Positions 55,722-64,000 of a DNA stretch of 64,000 nucleotides are shown here, piece by piece. The DNA is from Nocardioides sp. Soil805. Lineage in GTDB: Bacteria > Actinomycetota > Actinomycetes > Propionibacteriales > Nocardioidaceae. Below the pieces are notes generated by a model. It made no database searches and was not told the DNA's origin. It saw only the letters and a program-made list of their open reading frames with translations. The position numbers and the translations under genes are program-made. The stretch covers positions 811,498-875,497 of the forward strand of contig NZ_LMSU01000001.1 of assembly GCF_001429625.1 (NCBI RefSeq). The letters run 5' to 3'. How positions within the stretch are numbered: the stretch's first letter is position 1; every line of letters begins with the position of its first letter.

Positions 55722-57026
55722 TCAGAACCAGTTCTGGGGGTCCACGGCCCGGCCGTTGGCCATCACCGTGAAGTGCAGGTGGCAGGCGGTCGACCAGCCG
55801 GTGTCGCCGACGTACCCGATGACCTGGCCGCGCTGCACCTGCGCGCCGGGGCCGACGGTGTAGCTGCTGGCGTGGTTGTAGATGGTGGCGATGCCGACGC
55901 CGCGCAGCACTCCGTCGTCCACGATGAGCCGGTTGCCGTACACGTCGCTCCAGTATGACGACACGACGCGCCCCGACGCGGCCGCGTGGATGGGCTGTCC
56001 GCACCCACCGCCGAAGTCGGTGCCGTCGTGCAGGCCCCAGTAGCCGTAGATCGGGTGGGTGCGCCAGCCGAAGGGCGAGGTGACGCCGCCGGCCACCGGC
56101 ATCATCAGGGTGCCGCCACCGCTGGGGGCGCTGCGCCCGTGGGCGGCCGCCGCCGCGGCCTTGGCGCGGGCCCGGCGCAGTGCCGCGGCCGCGCGCTTGC
56201 GCAGCATCTCCTCGATCCGGTTGGCCTCGCGCTCCAGCTTCTGGAGCTGGCGCAGGTCCGCGGCGCGGGCCTTGGTGGCCTCCGAGCGGGCCGAGGACCG
56301 CTCGCCCACGAGGGCGACGACCGAGGCCTTGGCGGTCTCGGCCTCGGACTCCAGCTGCTGCTTGACGACCAGGTTGTCGGCCGCCTCCTGGCGCTTCGCC
56401 GCGACCTCGTCGCGGGCGTCGGCGACCTGGCGCTCGTGCACCTCGAGCAGCACCTTGGCGGCGTGCAGGGCGTCGAAGGCGCGCGACTCGCGTCCCACGA
56501 TGACGTCCCGCACCTCCTCGTGGCGGGTCAGGTCGTCGGTGGAGGCCGACTCGAGCATCGAGGAGAAGGCGAGCAGCTGCGGGTCGCCCTCCATGTAGAT
56601 GTCCGAGACCGTGCTCGCGACCTCGTCGGCCTGCTCGTCCATGCTCTGGCGACCCGCGACGAGCTCGGCCTCGGCGGTGGCCAGGTCGGCCTCGGCCTGG
56701 GTCAGCGCGGCCTGCATCTCGGCATCACGCTCGGCGGCGACCGCCACCCGGCCACGGGCCGTGGCCAGCTGGTTGCGGGCGGTGGCCAGCTGCGACCGGG
56801 CCGCCTCGAGGCGCTCGGTCGCGGCACGCAGCCGCTTGCTGGAGTGGTCGAGGTCCTCGTGCGCATGGTCGATGCTCTTCTCGACCTTGTGCTTCTTGTC
56901 CTTGAGGTCGTCGCTGTGGAGGACGCCTGCATAGGCATAGGGGACGGACGCGGTGCCCACCACGAGGGCAGCAGCGGCGGACGCTGCGGCCATGCGGCGG
57001 CGGGCGGTACGGGGGAAGGATCGCAC
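55722..57026 (-). CDS. Secreted M23 peptidase with coiled coil (EnvC-like)
   Basis: A 434-aa exported protein. After the signal peptide (about 30 residues) comes a long coiled coil (about residues 40-280: ERLEAARSQLATARNQLATARGRV and similar). The C-terminal M23 (LytM) domain has HDGTDFGGGCG and the zinc-binding HLHF, so it is potentially active. It sits directly downstream of ftsX, and a coiled-coil wall-hydrolase partner is the known output of FtsEX in other bacteria. An internal ATG at 56993 is an alternative start. Confidence 0.88.
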   Translation of the reverse strand: MRSFPRTARRRMAAASAAAALVVGTASVPYAYAGVLHSDDLKDKKHKVEKSIDHAHEDLDHSSKRLRAATERLEAARSQLATARNQLATARGRVAVAAERDAEMQAALTQAEADLATAEAELVAGRQSMDEQADEVASTVSDIYMEGDPQLLAFSSMLESASTDDLTRHEEVRDVIVGRESRAFDALHAAKVLLEVHERQVADARDEVAAKRQEAADNLVVKQQLESEAETAKASVVALVGERSSARSEATKARAADLRQLQKLEREANRIEEMLRKRAAAALRRARAKAAAAAAHGRSAPSGGGTLMMPVAGGVTSPFGWRTHPIYGYWGLHDGTDFGGGCGQPIHAAASGRVVSSYWSDVYGNRLIVDDGVLRGVGIATIYNHASSYTVGPGAQVQRGQVIGYVGDTGWSTACHLHFTVMANGRAVDPQNWF

Positions 57027-57080
57027 CGGAAGCCTTTGGTCGTTCGGGGAAGAGAACGGACCGAAGGTAACCCGCGCGGA

Positions 57081-57992
57081 TCAGACTTTGAGGTATTTGC
57101 GCGTCAGCACGAGTGTCGGGAGCAGCGTGAGCAGCGGACCGAGGATCGCGACGGCGCCCAGCGCGACGACGTACTCCGGCATCCCGATCCACGGCATGAA
57201 CTTCAGCTGGTCGTTGCCGCGCTGCTCGATGCCGAAGTACATGAAGGCCCCGAGCGCCCCGGCGGCCAGGGCCACGCCGATGAATGCGGTCACCAACGCC
57301 TCGAGGAGGAAGGGCAGCGCGATGTAGAGCGTGGAGGCGCCCACCAGCCGCATGATGCCGATCTCCTTGCGTCGGGCGAAGGCCGCCAGCCGGATCGTGT
57401 TGCCGACCAGCAGCAGGGCGGCGAAGACGAGGAACGCGGCCGTCCCGAGGGCCACCCACTGCAGCATGTTGATCGAGCCGATGATGGGGGCGATCACCTT
57501 GCGCATGTCACGCACCTGGGAGACGCCGTCGAGGCCCTGGACGGCACTGGTGATGCCCTCGTACTCCTCGGGGTCCTTGAGCTCGATCCACACCGACTCG
57601 GGCAGGTCCTCGGCCGTGGCCGCGGGGTTGGGGCCCTCGAAGCGCTCGGGGCCGAGCAGCTCCTTGACCTTGTCGAAGGCCTCTTCCTTGCTCTCGAAGT
57701 GGTAGTCCGCGACCTCGGGGTTGTCCTGGACGACCTGCTCGATCTCGTCGCGCTGGGCGTCGGTGACCTCACCTGCACAGGCCGGGTTGCCGTCGTCGGC
57801 ACGGCACAGGAACACCGTGATCTGGAGCTGGCTGCCCCAGTGGTCGGCGGCCTTGGTGGCCTGCTGATTGAAGAGGACCCCGAGGCCCACCAGGGTCAGC
57901 GACACGAACAACGTCAGGACCACCGCGAGGTGCATCGAGAGGTTGCGGCGCAGGCCCTGGCCGAGCTCGGAGAAGACGTAGCGAAGCTGCAT
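57081..57992 (-). CDS. ftsX: Cell-division ABC transporter subunit FtsX
   Basis: A 303-aa membrane protein with four helices: one near residues 20-45 and three in the C-terminal half. Between helices 1 and 2 is an extracytoplasmic domain with a cysteine pair (FLCRADDGNPACAGEV), which in this family contacts the cell-wall hydrolase. It transmits FtsE ATPase activity across the membrane. It follows ftsE by 24 nt. Confidence 0.95.
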   Translation of the reverse strand: MQLRYVFSELGQGLRRNLSMHLAVVLTLFVSLTLVGLGVLFNQQATKAADHWGSQLQITVFLCRADDGNPACAGEVTDAQRDEIEQVVQDNPEVADYHFESKEEAFDKVKELLGPERFEGPNPAATAEDLPESVWIELKDPEEYEGITSAVQGLDGVSQVRDMRKVIAPIIGSINMLQWVALGTAAFLVFAALLLVGNTIRLAAFARRKEIGIMRLVGASTLYIALPFLLEALVTAFIGVALAAGALGAFMYFGIEQRGNDQLKFMPWIGMPEYVVALGAVAILGPLLTLLPTLVLTRKYLKV

Positions 57993-58016
57993 GAGTCTCT
58001 TTCGGTTGAGGCAGGG

Positions 58017-58706
58017 TCAGTTCTGGAAGCCGTAGACGCCCTGGGCCTGGTCGCGCACGACGCGACCGTCCTCGAGCTCGATGACCCGCTTGCGCATCTG
58101 GTCGACGATGCCGGCGTCGTGGGTGGCCATGACCACCGTGGTGCCGGTGCGGTTGATGCGGTCGAGGAGCTTCATGATGCCCACCGAGGTGGTGGGGTCC
58201 AGGTTGCCGGTCGGCTCGTCGGCGATGAGGATCATCGGCCGGTTGACGAAGGCGCGGGCGATCGCGACCCGCTGCTGCTCGCCACCGGACAGCTCGTCGG
58301 GCATCCGGTCGCCCTTGCCGTCGAGGCCGACCATCTCCAGGGTCTCGGGGACCAGGCTGGCGATGTCGCTGCGCGAGCGGCCGATCACCTGGAGCGCGAA
58401 GGCGACGTTCTCGCTGACCGTCTTGTTGGGCAGCAGCCGGAAGTCCTGGAAGACCGTGCCGATGTCACGGCGCAGCCGCGGCACCTTCCAGCTCGCCAGC
58501 CGGTTGATCTCCTTGCCGGCCACGTAGACGCGCCCCGAGGTGGGGCGGTACTCACGCAGCACCAGGCGCAGGAAGGTCGACTTGCCCGAGCCGGAGGAGC
58601 CCACGAGGAAGACGAACTCCCCCTTCTCCACGTCGACCGACACCTGGTCGAGCGCCGCGTGGGGGTGGCCGGGATAGGTCTTGGTGACCTGGTCGAAGCG
58701 AATCAC
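58017..58706 (-). CDS. ftsE: Cell-division ATP-binding protein FtsE
   Basis: A 229-aa ABC ATPase. Walker A is GSSGSGKST, the Q-loop VFQDFRLLP, the signature [15 protein letters not shown], Walker [14 protein letters not shown] and the H-loop ATHD. The GTG at 58706 ([16 protein letters not shown]) is 7 nt after a TAACCT box, indicating a leaderless start of the ftsE-ftsX-M23 gene set. Confidence 0.96.
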   Translation of the reverse strand: MIRFDQVTKTYPGHPHAALDQVSVDVEKGEFVFLVGSSGSGKSTFLRLVLREYRPTSGRVYVAGKEINRLASWKVPRLRRDIGTVFQDFRLLPNKTVSENVAFALQVIGRSRSDIASLVPETLEMVGLDGKGDRMPDELSGGEQQRVAIARAFVNRPMILIADEPTGNLDPTTSVGIMKLLDRINRTGTTVVMATHDAGIVDQMRKRVIELEDGRVVRDQAQGVYGFQN

Positions 58707-58713
58707 GGATGCG

Positions 58714-58719
58714 AGGTTA
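58714..58719 (-). promoter_or_regulatory. -10 box TAACCT for ftsE-ftsX
   Basis: TAACCT on the minus strand, 7 nt before the ftsE GTG at 58706. Confidence 0.55.
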
Positions 58720-58785
58720 CGCGCCGCTGCCCAACCCCTCCGATTCGGCGCACCGCCGCCTGGCGGGGCCGACGGAGCTCGCATC

Positions 58786-58791
58786 TAGGGT
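58786..58791 (+). promoter_or_regulatory. -10 box TAGGGT, leaderless start
   Basis: TAGGGT, 6 nt, then the GTG at 58798. Confidence 0.6.
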
Positions 58792-58797
58792 GGCGGC

Positions 58798-59463
58798 GTG
58801 AGCAGCCGACGTCGTACGACGCCTCGTCCGGGCCGGGGTCGGGTCACGGTCGTGCTGCTCGCCGTCGTCGCCGTGGTGGTCACCGCCCTGGCCATCGTGC
58901 TGGGCCGGGCCGTGCTGGTCGACGCGCCCGCCGATCGGACCGGGCCCGCCGCGACGCCCGCACCGGGGGCGAGCGCCACGCCGCTGGCCGACTACGACCG
59001 CGAGGGCATGACGCTGGCGCGCGGGCCCTTCTGCGGCCGCATCTCGGCGGAGTCCGCCGCGCTCGCGCTCGGCGTGGACGCGGCCGAGGACCCGGTCGCC
59101 TGGCGTCCCGGGATGAAGGTCCCCGGCACCGAGTCGGTCGCCAACGAGTGGGGCTGCTCGATCACCGCCGGCGGCACCGAGCGCACCACCGCCTCCGCGT
59201 GGGTCTTCGGCACGCCGGTCGGCGAGCCGCTCGCCCGGTCCTGGGCCCGCGAGACCGGCCGCGGGGACTGCACGCGCAAGGACGTCCCGGAGATCGGCGC
59301 CCCCGGGGTCGTCGTCACCTGCCCGGACGGCCGGGACAAGCACACGACCTACCAGGGGCTCGTGGGCGACACCTGGCTGGCCTGCCGGGTGAGCGGCACC
59401 GGCGACGCCGAGCGGGTGGGCCGCTGGTGCGTCGTCGTGCTCGAGGCCCTGCGCGCCGACTGA
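58798..59463 (+). CDS. Membrane-anchored DUF3558-like protein
   Basis: A 221-aa protein with one N-terminal membrane helix (VTVVLLAVVAVVVTALAIVLG) and no lipobox, so probably a signal anchor. The extracytoplasmic part has four or five cysteines (PFCGRIS, EWGCSIT, RGDCTRK, VVTCPDG, LACRVSG) in the spacing seen in DUF3558-like actinobacterial proteins. Function unknown. It is divergent from ftsE. Confidence 0.72.
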   Translation: MSSRRRTTPRPGRGRVTVVLLAVVAVVVTALAIVLGRAVLVDAPADRTGPAATPAPGASATPLADYDREGMTLARGPFCGRISAESAALALGVDAAEDPVAWRPGMKVPGTESVANEWGCSITAGGTERTTASAWVFGTPVGEPLARSWARETGRGDCTRKDVPEIGAPGVVVTCPDGRDKHTTYQGLVGDTWLACRVSGTGDAERVGRWCVVVLEALRAD

Positions 59464-59557
59464 GGCGCGCGTCTCACGATGCGCGCGTCGGCGTGCACTT
59501 CTCGATCCAATGTGTATTACTTCAGTTGACTTAGTCGCATTCACGAGGAGAAACCCA

Positions 59558-60628
59558 ATGCACTCCCTCCCCCGTCCGAGGCGCTCGCGCCTCGCCCCCG
59601 GCCTCGTCCCCGTGGCGGGCCTCGTCCTGGCCCTGACCAGCCTCGTCGGCTGCGGAGCCGAGGCGCAGGGCCCCCGGCTCGAGCTGTCCGCCGCCGTGCC
59701 CGACGAGGTGCCGGACGGCACCGTGCTCCGCGTCGGCGACCCGGCCACCCAGGTCGCGCTCGAGGCCTCCGGACTCGACGAGGAGCTCGACGTCGACGTC
59801 GAGTGGGCCAACATCACCGGCGGCCCCAAGACCCTCGAGGCTTTCCGCGCGGACGCCATCGACGTCGGCTCGGTGGCCGACATCCCGCCGCTCTTCGCCC
59901 AGTGGACCGGGACCGACATCAAGATCATCGCCGCCCGCGAGACGGTCGACCCGCTGGAGCACCCGACGTACGAGCTCGGCGTCGCTCCGGGCGTCAAGGT
60001 CTCGAGCCTCGAGGACCTCGAGGGCAAGTCCATCGCCTACAGCCCCGGCCAGGCGCAGGGCGCCCTCGTGCTGCGCGTGCTCGCCAAGGCGGGACTGACC
60101 CAGGACGACGTCGAGCTCGTCGAGATGGCCAGCGTCGACGACGCCTACGTGCTGGCCCTGGGCAGCAAGCAGGTCGACGTCGCCCCGCTCGGCCAGTCGC
60201 TGGTCGGCAGCTACCTCGCCAAGTACGAGCAGGACGGCGGCAGCACCGTCAAGCCGGGGGTGCGCGACGACGCGTGGACTCTCTACACCCCGACCAGCGT
60301 GCTGCAGGACGCCGACAAGGCGGCGGCCCTCCAGGACTACGTCGAGGTCTGGGCCCAGGCCCAGCAGTGGATCTCCGAGCACCCCGACGAGTTCGCCCAG
60401 GCCTACTACGTCGACCACGAGGGCCTCTCGTCCGAGGACGCGACGCGCATCACCGAGGCGCTCGGCGAGTTCGAGGTGCCGACCAGCTGGGACGACGTCA
60501 TCGCCCGGCACCAGGAGACGGCCGACCTGCTCGCCACGGAGCAGGACCACGAGGAGCTCGACGTCGCGGACCTCTACGACCGCCGCTACGAGACGGCCAT
60601 CGCCGCCGCACTCGGGGGCGGGCAGTGA
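59558..60628 (+). CDS. Sulfonate/nitrate-type ABC transporter, substrate-binding lipoprotein
   Basis: A 356-aa SsuA/NrtA-like receptor. The signal peptide ends in a lipobox (SLVGC). The core has LRVGDPATQVALEASG, then ITGGPKTLEAFRADAIDVGSVADIPPLFAQ, the classic SsuA-type ligand segment. A GAGGAGAAA ribosome site precedes the ATG at 59558. It opens a five-gene operon with permease, ATPase, a flavin monooxygenase and an aldo/keto reductase. Organosulfur ligands are inferred. Confidence 0.92.
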   Translation: MHSLPRPRRSRLAPGLVPVAGLVLALTSLVGCGAEAQGPRLELSAAVPDEVPDGTVLRVGDPATQVALEASGLDEELDVDVEWANITGGPKTLEAFRADAIDVGSVADIPPLFAQWTGTDIKIIAARETVDPLEHPTYELGVAPGVKVSSLEDLEGKSIAYSPGQAQGALVLRVLAKAGLTQDDVELVEMASVDDAYVLALGSKQVDVAPLGQSLVGSYLAKYEQDGGSTVKPGVRDDAWTLYTPTSVLQDADKAAALQDYVEVWAQAQQWISEHPDEFAQAYYVDHEGLSSEDATRITEALGEFEVPTSWDDVIARHQETADLLATEQDHEELDVADLYDRRYETAIAAALGGGQ

Positions 60629-61458
60629 CCGCGGTCGCCGAGCGCCCCGCAGTCGTCGCGGCGCACGACGAGCGGGTGCTGCGTCCCCGGCTGCGTCCGG
60701 GACGACGCATCCGCGGCGGGTTCTGGATCGGGCCCGTCGTCCTGCTGAGCGCCTGGTGCCTCGGCTCCGCGACGGGGCTGCTCGACGAGCGCACCCTCAG
60801 CGCCCCGTGGACCGTGCTGTCCACGGCGGCCGACCTCACCGAGTCGGGCCGGCTGCAGGAGAGCATCGCCGTCTCGGCAGTGAGGGCCTCGCTCGGCCTC
60901 GCCCTCGGAGTGGCCATCGGCACCGTGCTCGCGATCGCCGCGGGCCTGTCGCGGGTCGGTGAGTCGCTCATCGACGGTCCCGTCCAGGTCAAGCGCTCGA
61001 TCCCGAGCCTGGCGCTCATCCCGCTGCTCATCCTCTGGCTGGGCATCGGCGAGCCGATGAAGGTCATCACCATCGCGCTCGGCGTCCTGGTCCCCGTCTA
61101 CATCCACACCCACAACGGCCTGCGCGGCATCGACGAGCGGTACGGCGAGCTGGCCGAGACCGTGGGCATCTCGCGGTGGGAGTTCGTCCGCTCGGTCGTG
61201 CTACCCGGTGCCATGCCCGGCTTCCTCCTCGGGATGCGTTTCGCGGTCACCTCCGCGTTGCTCGCCCTCGTGGTCGTCGAGCAGATCAACACCACGAGCG
61301 GGATCGGTCACATGATCACGCTCGCCTCGAGCTACGGGCAGACCGACGTGATCGTCGTCGGCCTCGTGGTCTACGCGGTGCTCGGCCTGGTGGCCGACAC
61401 CGTGGTCCGTCTCATCGAAAGGAAGGCGCTCACATGGCGACGCACGCTGGAAGGCTGA
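60625..61458 (+). CDS. ABC transporter permease (SsuC-like)
   Basis: A 277-aa permease with about six helices. The EAA loop reads RYGELAETVGISRWEFVRSVVLPGAMP, typical of the SsuC/TauC/NrtB family. The GTG at 60625 overlaps the receptor stop as GTGA. Partner of the preceding receptor and following ATPase. Confidence 0.93.
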   Translation: MTAVAERPAVVAAHDERVLRPRLRPGRRIRGGFWIGPVVLLSAWCLGSATGLLDERTLSAPWTVLSTAADLTESGRLQESIAVSAVRASLGLALGVAIGTVLAIAAGLSRVGESLIDGPVQVKRSIPSLALIPLLILWLGIGEPMKVITIALGVLVPVYIHTHNGLRGIDERYGELAETVGISRWEFVRSVVLPGAMPGFLLGMRFAVTSALLALVVVEQINTTSGIGHMITLASSYGQTDVIVVGLVVYAVLGLVADTVVRLIERKALTWRRTLEG

Positions 61459-62252
61459 ACGACCGCACCGGTCCCGACGCAGGCTCCCCCGCGGTCCGGG
61501 TCCGGGACCTGCACCGCAGCTTCAACGAGGCGGGCGGCGTGCTCAACGGGCTCGACCTGGACATCCCGGCCGGCGAGTTCGTGGCCCTGCTCGGCCGATC
61601 CGGCAGCGGCAAGTCGACGCTGCTGCGGGCGCTGGCCGGTCTCGACCGCGACGTCGCGGGCAGCGGGACCATCACCGTCCCGAGCGACGTGTCGGTGGTC
61701 TTCCAGGACTCGCGGCTGCTGCCGTGGCGGCGGGTCCTCGACAACGTGGTCCTCGGCCTGGGCCGCAAGGACGCCTCCGCCCGGGGGAAGCAGGCGCTCG
61801 CCGAGGTCGGCCTCGCCGGCCGCGAGCACGCGTGGCCGCACGAGCTGTCCGGGGGCGAGGCCCAGCGGGCCGCGCTGGCCCGGTCGCTGGTGCGCGAGCC
61901 CCAGCTGCTGCTCGCCGACGAGCCCTTCGGGGCGCTCGACGCGCTCACCCGGATCAAGATGCACGTCCTGCTCCGCAAGCTCTGCGCGGCCCACCGTCCC
62001 GCGGTGCTGCTGGTGACCCACGACGTCGACGAGGCGATCGTGCTCGCCGACCGGGTCATCGTGCTCGACGACGGCGTCGTGTCCTCGGACCTGCGCATCG
62101 AGCTGCCCGGGTCGCGCTCGCAGGCCGACCCGGCCTTCGCCGCCCTCCGCACCCGGCTGCTGTCCGAGCTCGGCGTCGAGGACGACCACCACCTCCGTGT
62201 CGAGGACACGCAGCGCCTGCGCGTCGAGGACGCCGTGAGGAGGGCCTCATGA
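61434..62252 (+). CDS. ABC transporter ATP-binding protein (SsuB-like)
   Basis: A 272-aa ATPase. Walker A is GRSGSGKST, the Q-loop VFQDSRLLPW, the signature LSGGEAQRAALARSL, Walker B LLLADEPFGALDALT and H-loop VTHDVDEA. The [16 protein letters not shown] and FQDSRLLPW forms are characteristic of SsuB/TauB. It overlaps the permease by 25 nt and the monooxygenase start by 4 nt (ATGA). Confidence 0.94.
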   Translation: MATHAGRLNDRTGPDAGSPAVRVRDLHRSFNEAGGVLNGLDLDIPAGEFVALLGRSGSGKSTLLRALAGLDRDVAGSGTITVPSDVSVVFQDSRLLPWRRVLDNVVLGLGRKDASARGKQALAEVGLAGREHAWPHELSGGEAQRAALARSLVREPQLLLADEPFGALDALTRIKMHVLLRKLCAAHRPAVLLVTHDVDEAIVLADRVIVLDDGVVSSDLRIELPGSRSQADPAFAALRTRLLSELGVEDDHHLRVEDTQRLRVEDAVRRAS

Positions 62253-63592
62253 CCCGACAGCTGCGGCTCAACGCGTTCCTGATGAGCACCGGCCACCACG
62301 AGGCGTCGTGGCGGCTCCCCGAGAGCGACCCGCGCAGCAACACCGACGTGCAGCACTTCGTCGAGCTCGCCCGCACCGCCGAGCGGGGGTTGATGGACTC
62401 GGTGTTCTTCGCCGACTCCCCCGCCCTCTTCGGCGAGGTGGGGCGACGACCCGCGGGTGCCCTCGAGCCGACGGTGCTGCTGACGGCGATGGCGATGGCG
62501 ACCACCCGCATCGGGCTCATCGCGACCGCGTCGACGTCGTACAACGACCCCTTCAACCTGGCTCGGCGCTTCGCGACCCTCGACCACGTCAGTGGCGGGC
62601 GCGCGGGCTGGAACATCGTGACCACCGCGACCCTCGACGCCGCCCGCAACTTCGGCCTCGACGAGCTGCCGGCGCACGCCGACCGCTACCGCCGGGCCGA
62701 CGAGTTCGTCGACGTGGCGGTCAAGCTGTGGGACAGCTGGGAGGACGACGCCGTCGTGGCCGACAAGGAGTCGGGTGTGTGGGGTGACGCCGAGCTGGTC
62801 CACCCGATCCACCACACCGGCACCCACTTCCGCGTCGCCGGTCCGCTCAACCTGCCCCGCTCGCCCCAGGGCCGGCCGGTGCTCGTGCAGGCAGGGTCGT
62901 CGGAGGACGGGCGCGACTTCGCCGCGCGGCACGCCGAGGCGATCTTCACCGCACAGCAGACGCTGGCGGACGCCCAGCTGTTCTACGCCGACATCAAGGC
63001 CCGCGCCCGGGCCTTCGGGCGCGACGCCGACCAGCTGCTGGTGCTGCCGGGGATCGTGCCGGCCATCGGCTCGACCGAGGCCGAGGCGCGGGCGCTGGAG
63101 GAGGAGCTCGACCGCCTCATCCAGCCGGAGTACGCCCGCCGCCAGCTCGCCCGCACGCTGCGGGTGGCGCCGGAGCGGCTCGCCCTCGACGGGCAGCTGC
63201 CCGACGACCTCCCCGACGAGGACTCCATCGAGGGCGCCAAGTCGCGCTACACGCTCATCGTCACCCTGGCCCGGCGCGAGCGGCTCACCGTCCGCGAGCT
63301 CATCGGCCGCCTCGGCGGCGGCCGGGGCCACCGCACCTTCAGCGGCACCCCCGAGCAGGTGGCCGACGCCATCGAGGAGTGGTTCACCACCGGTGCCGCC
63401 GACGGCTTCAACGTGATGCCGCCCGCACTCCCGTCGGGGCTCGAGGCCTTCGTCGACCACGTCGTGCCGATCCTGCAGGCCCGCGGCCTGTTCCGGACGG
63501 CGTACGACGGCACGACGCTGCGCGAGCACTACGGCCTCGACCGCCCGACCAGCCAGTACTCCCTCACCACGACCCAGCAGGAGATCGCATGA
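62249..63592 (+). CDS. LLM-class flavin monooxygenase (NtaA/SnaA/DszA type)
   Basis: A 447-aa reduced-flavin-dependent monooxygenase of the bacterial luciferase-like fold. [20 protein letters not shown] opens the barrel, with [34 protein letters not shown] following. It probably uses FMNH2 from a separate reductase to oxidise the compound imported by the upstream transporter, splitting a C-S or C-N bond. The substrate is inferred from context only. Confidence 0.92.
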   Translation: MTRQLRLNAFLMSTGHHEASWRLPESDPRSNTDVQHFVELARTAERGLMDSVFFADSPALFGEVGRRPAGALEPTVLLTAMAMATTRIGLIATASTSYNDPFNLARRFATLDHVSGGRAGWNIVTTATLDAARNFGLDELPAHADRYRRADEFVDVAVKLWDSWEDDAVVADKESGVWGDAELVHPIHHTGTHFRVAGPLNLPRSPQGRPVLVQAGSSEDGRDFAARHAEAIFTAQQTLADAQLFYADIKARARAFGRDADQLLVLPGIVPAIGSTEAEARALEEELDRLIQPEYARRQLARTLRVAPERLALDGQLPDDLPDEDSIEGAKSRYTLIVTLARRERLTVRELIGRLGGGRGHRTFSGTPEQVADAIEEWFTTGAADGFNVMPPALPSGLEAFVDHVVPILQARGLFRTAYDGTTLREHYGLDRPTSQYSLTTTQQEIA

Positions 63593-64000
63593 CCCACCGC
63601 ACCCTCGGCCGCACCGGCGTCCGGGTCAGCCCCCTCACCCTCGGCGCGATGATGTTCGGCGCCTGGGGCAACCCCGACCACGACGAGTCGATCCGGATCA
63701 TCCACCGGGCCCTCGACGCCGGCATCAACGTCATCGACACCGCCGACGTCTACGCCCGCGGGGAGTCCGAGGAGATCATCGGCAAGGCGCTCAAGGGCCG
63801 CCGCGACGAGGTCGTGCTGGCCACCAAGTTCCACGGCTCCATGTCGGACGAGGACCCCAACTCCTCGGGCAACTCGCGCCGCTGGATCGCCCGCGCCGTC
63901 GAGGACTCGCTGCGCCGGCTCCAGACCGACCACATCGACCTCTACCAGGTGCACCGGCCGCGTCCCGAGACCGACATCGACGACACCCTGGGCGCCCTGT
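63589..64000 (+). CDS. Aldo/keto reductase, partial
   Basis: The N-terminal 137 residues of an aldo/keto reductase, cut off at the window end. [19 protein letters not shown] is the opening strand, and the catalytic Asp and Tyr lie in [19 protein letters not shown], with Lys in LATKFHG. A His normally completing the tetrad is in YQVHRP. It overlaps the monooxygenase by 4 nt and probably acts on the carbonyl product of the pathway. Confidence 0.92.
   Translation, partial: MTHRTLGRTGVRVSPLTLGAMMFGAWGNPDHDESIRIIHRALDAGINVIDTADVYARGESEEIIGKALKGRRDEVVLATKFHGSMSDEDPNSSGNSRRWIARAVEDSLRRLQTDHIDLYQVHRPRPETDIDDTLGAL

Noticed and set aside
55986..59534. A 1182-aa open frame on the plus strand
   Set aside because: It is antisense to the M23 peptidase, ftsX and ftsE, which have clear motifs. 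It is low-complexity (G, R, V, D, L) with no domain.

Overview
The window is very GC-rich and densely coded. Gene content and order point to an actinobacterium close to Nocardioides (Nocardioidaceae): the CysO-dependent cysteine pathway, a DUF3039/helicase pair, DUF3152 and DUF3048 proteins, a c-di-AMP riboswitch on an NlpC/P60 gene, and many starts lying 6-8 nt after a TAnnnT -10 box, as expected for leaderless mRNAs. The taxonomic call is an inference from gene content.

1-10.5 kb is a conserved core block. Its order matches the Mycobacterium tuberculosis segment around Rv1330c-Rv1339: pncB, divergent clpS-DUF2017, mec-cysO-cysM, then murI and a metallo-beta-lactamase phosphodiesterase. Inserted among these are a Nudix hydrolase, a DUF429 protein, an MFS exporter with a MarR-type operator, a DUF3152 protein and a secreted phosphodiesterase. 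The cys genes make cysteine from O-phosphoserine on a sulfur-carrier protein.

10.5-24.8 kb holds mixed metabolism and regulation: a polar amino-acid ABC transporter, divergent lysG/lysE, a GDPD-like secreted enzyme, an Xre/DUF2975 pair, an MpaB-like oxygenase, hpd with a divergent Lrp regulator, a thioesterase divergent from an HxlR regulator, an IclR regulator, and a secreted RTX-type calcium-binding protein. 24.8-36.3 kb has a helicase/DUF3039 pair, YqgE, a TetR gene broken by an amber codon, DUF3048 lipoprotein, riboswitch-controlled NlpC/P60 hydrolase, a FabG-like SDR, HIT protein, alpha/beta hydrolase, two secreted proteins and a DJ-1/PfpI protein.

36.4-53.05 kb is a genomic island next to the tmRNA gene. 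It is bounded by two diverged copies of a terminator hairpin followed by an identical 13-bp core (36427-36439 and 53058-53070). The left third is visibly less GC-rich and holds unknown genes: a membrane protein, a 354-aa protein, a 93-aa protein, a 522-aa coiled-coil protein with a RelE-like C terminus, and an AbiGi-like protein. The middle holds two small unknown genes and a three-gene module: two proteins resembling tyrosine-recombinase core-binding domains, one with a catalytic-like domain lacking the catalytic residues, plus a 612-aa DDE transposase-like protein. The right end is a complete type I restriction-modification operon hsdM-hsdS-hsdR. The three-gene module is the best candidate for an undescribed system.

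53.1-64 kb returns to core genes: ssrA (tmRNA, tag ANTNRNDFALAA), a lipoprotein, an amidohydrolase, smpB, an EnvC-like M23 peptidase, ftsX and ftsE, all on the minus strand. On the plus strand follow a DUF3558-like protein and an operon with a sulfonate/nitrate-type ABC transporter, a flavin monooxygenase and an aldo/keto reductase cut off by the window end.
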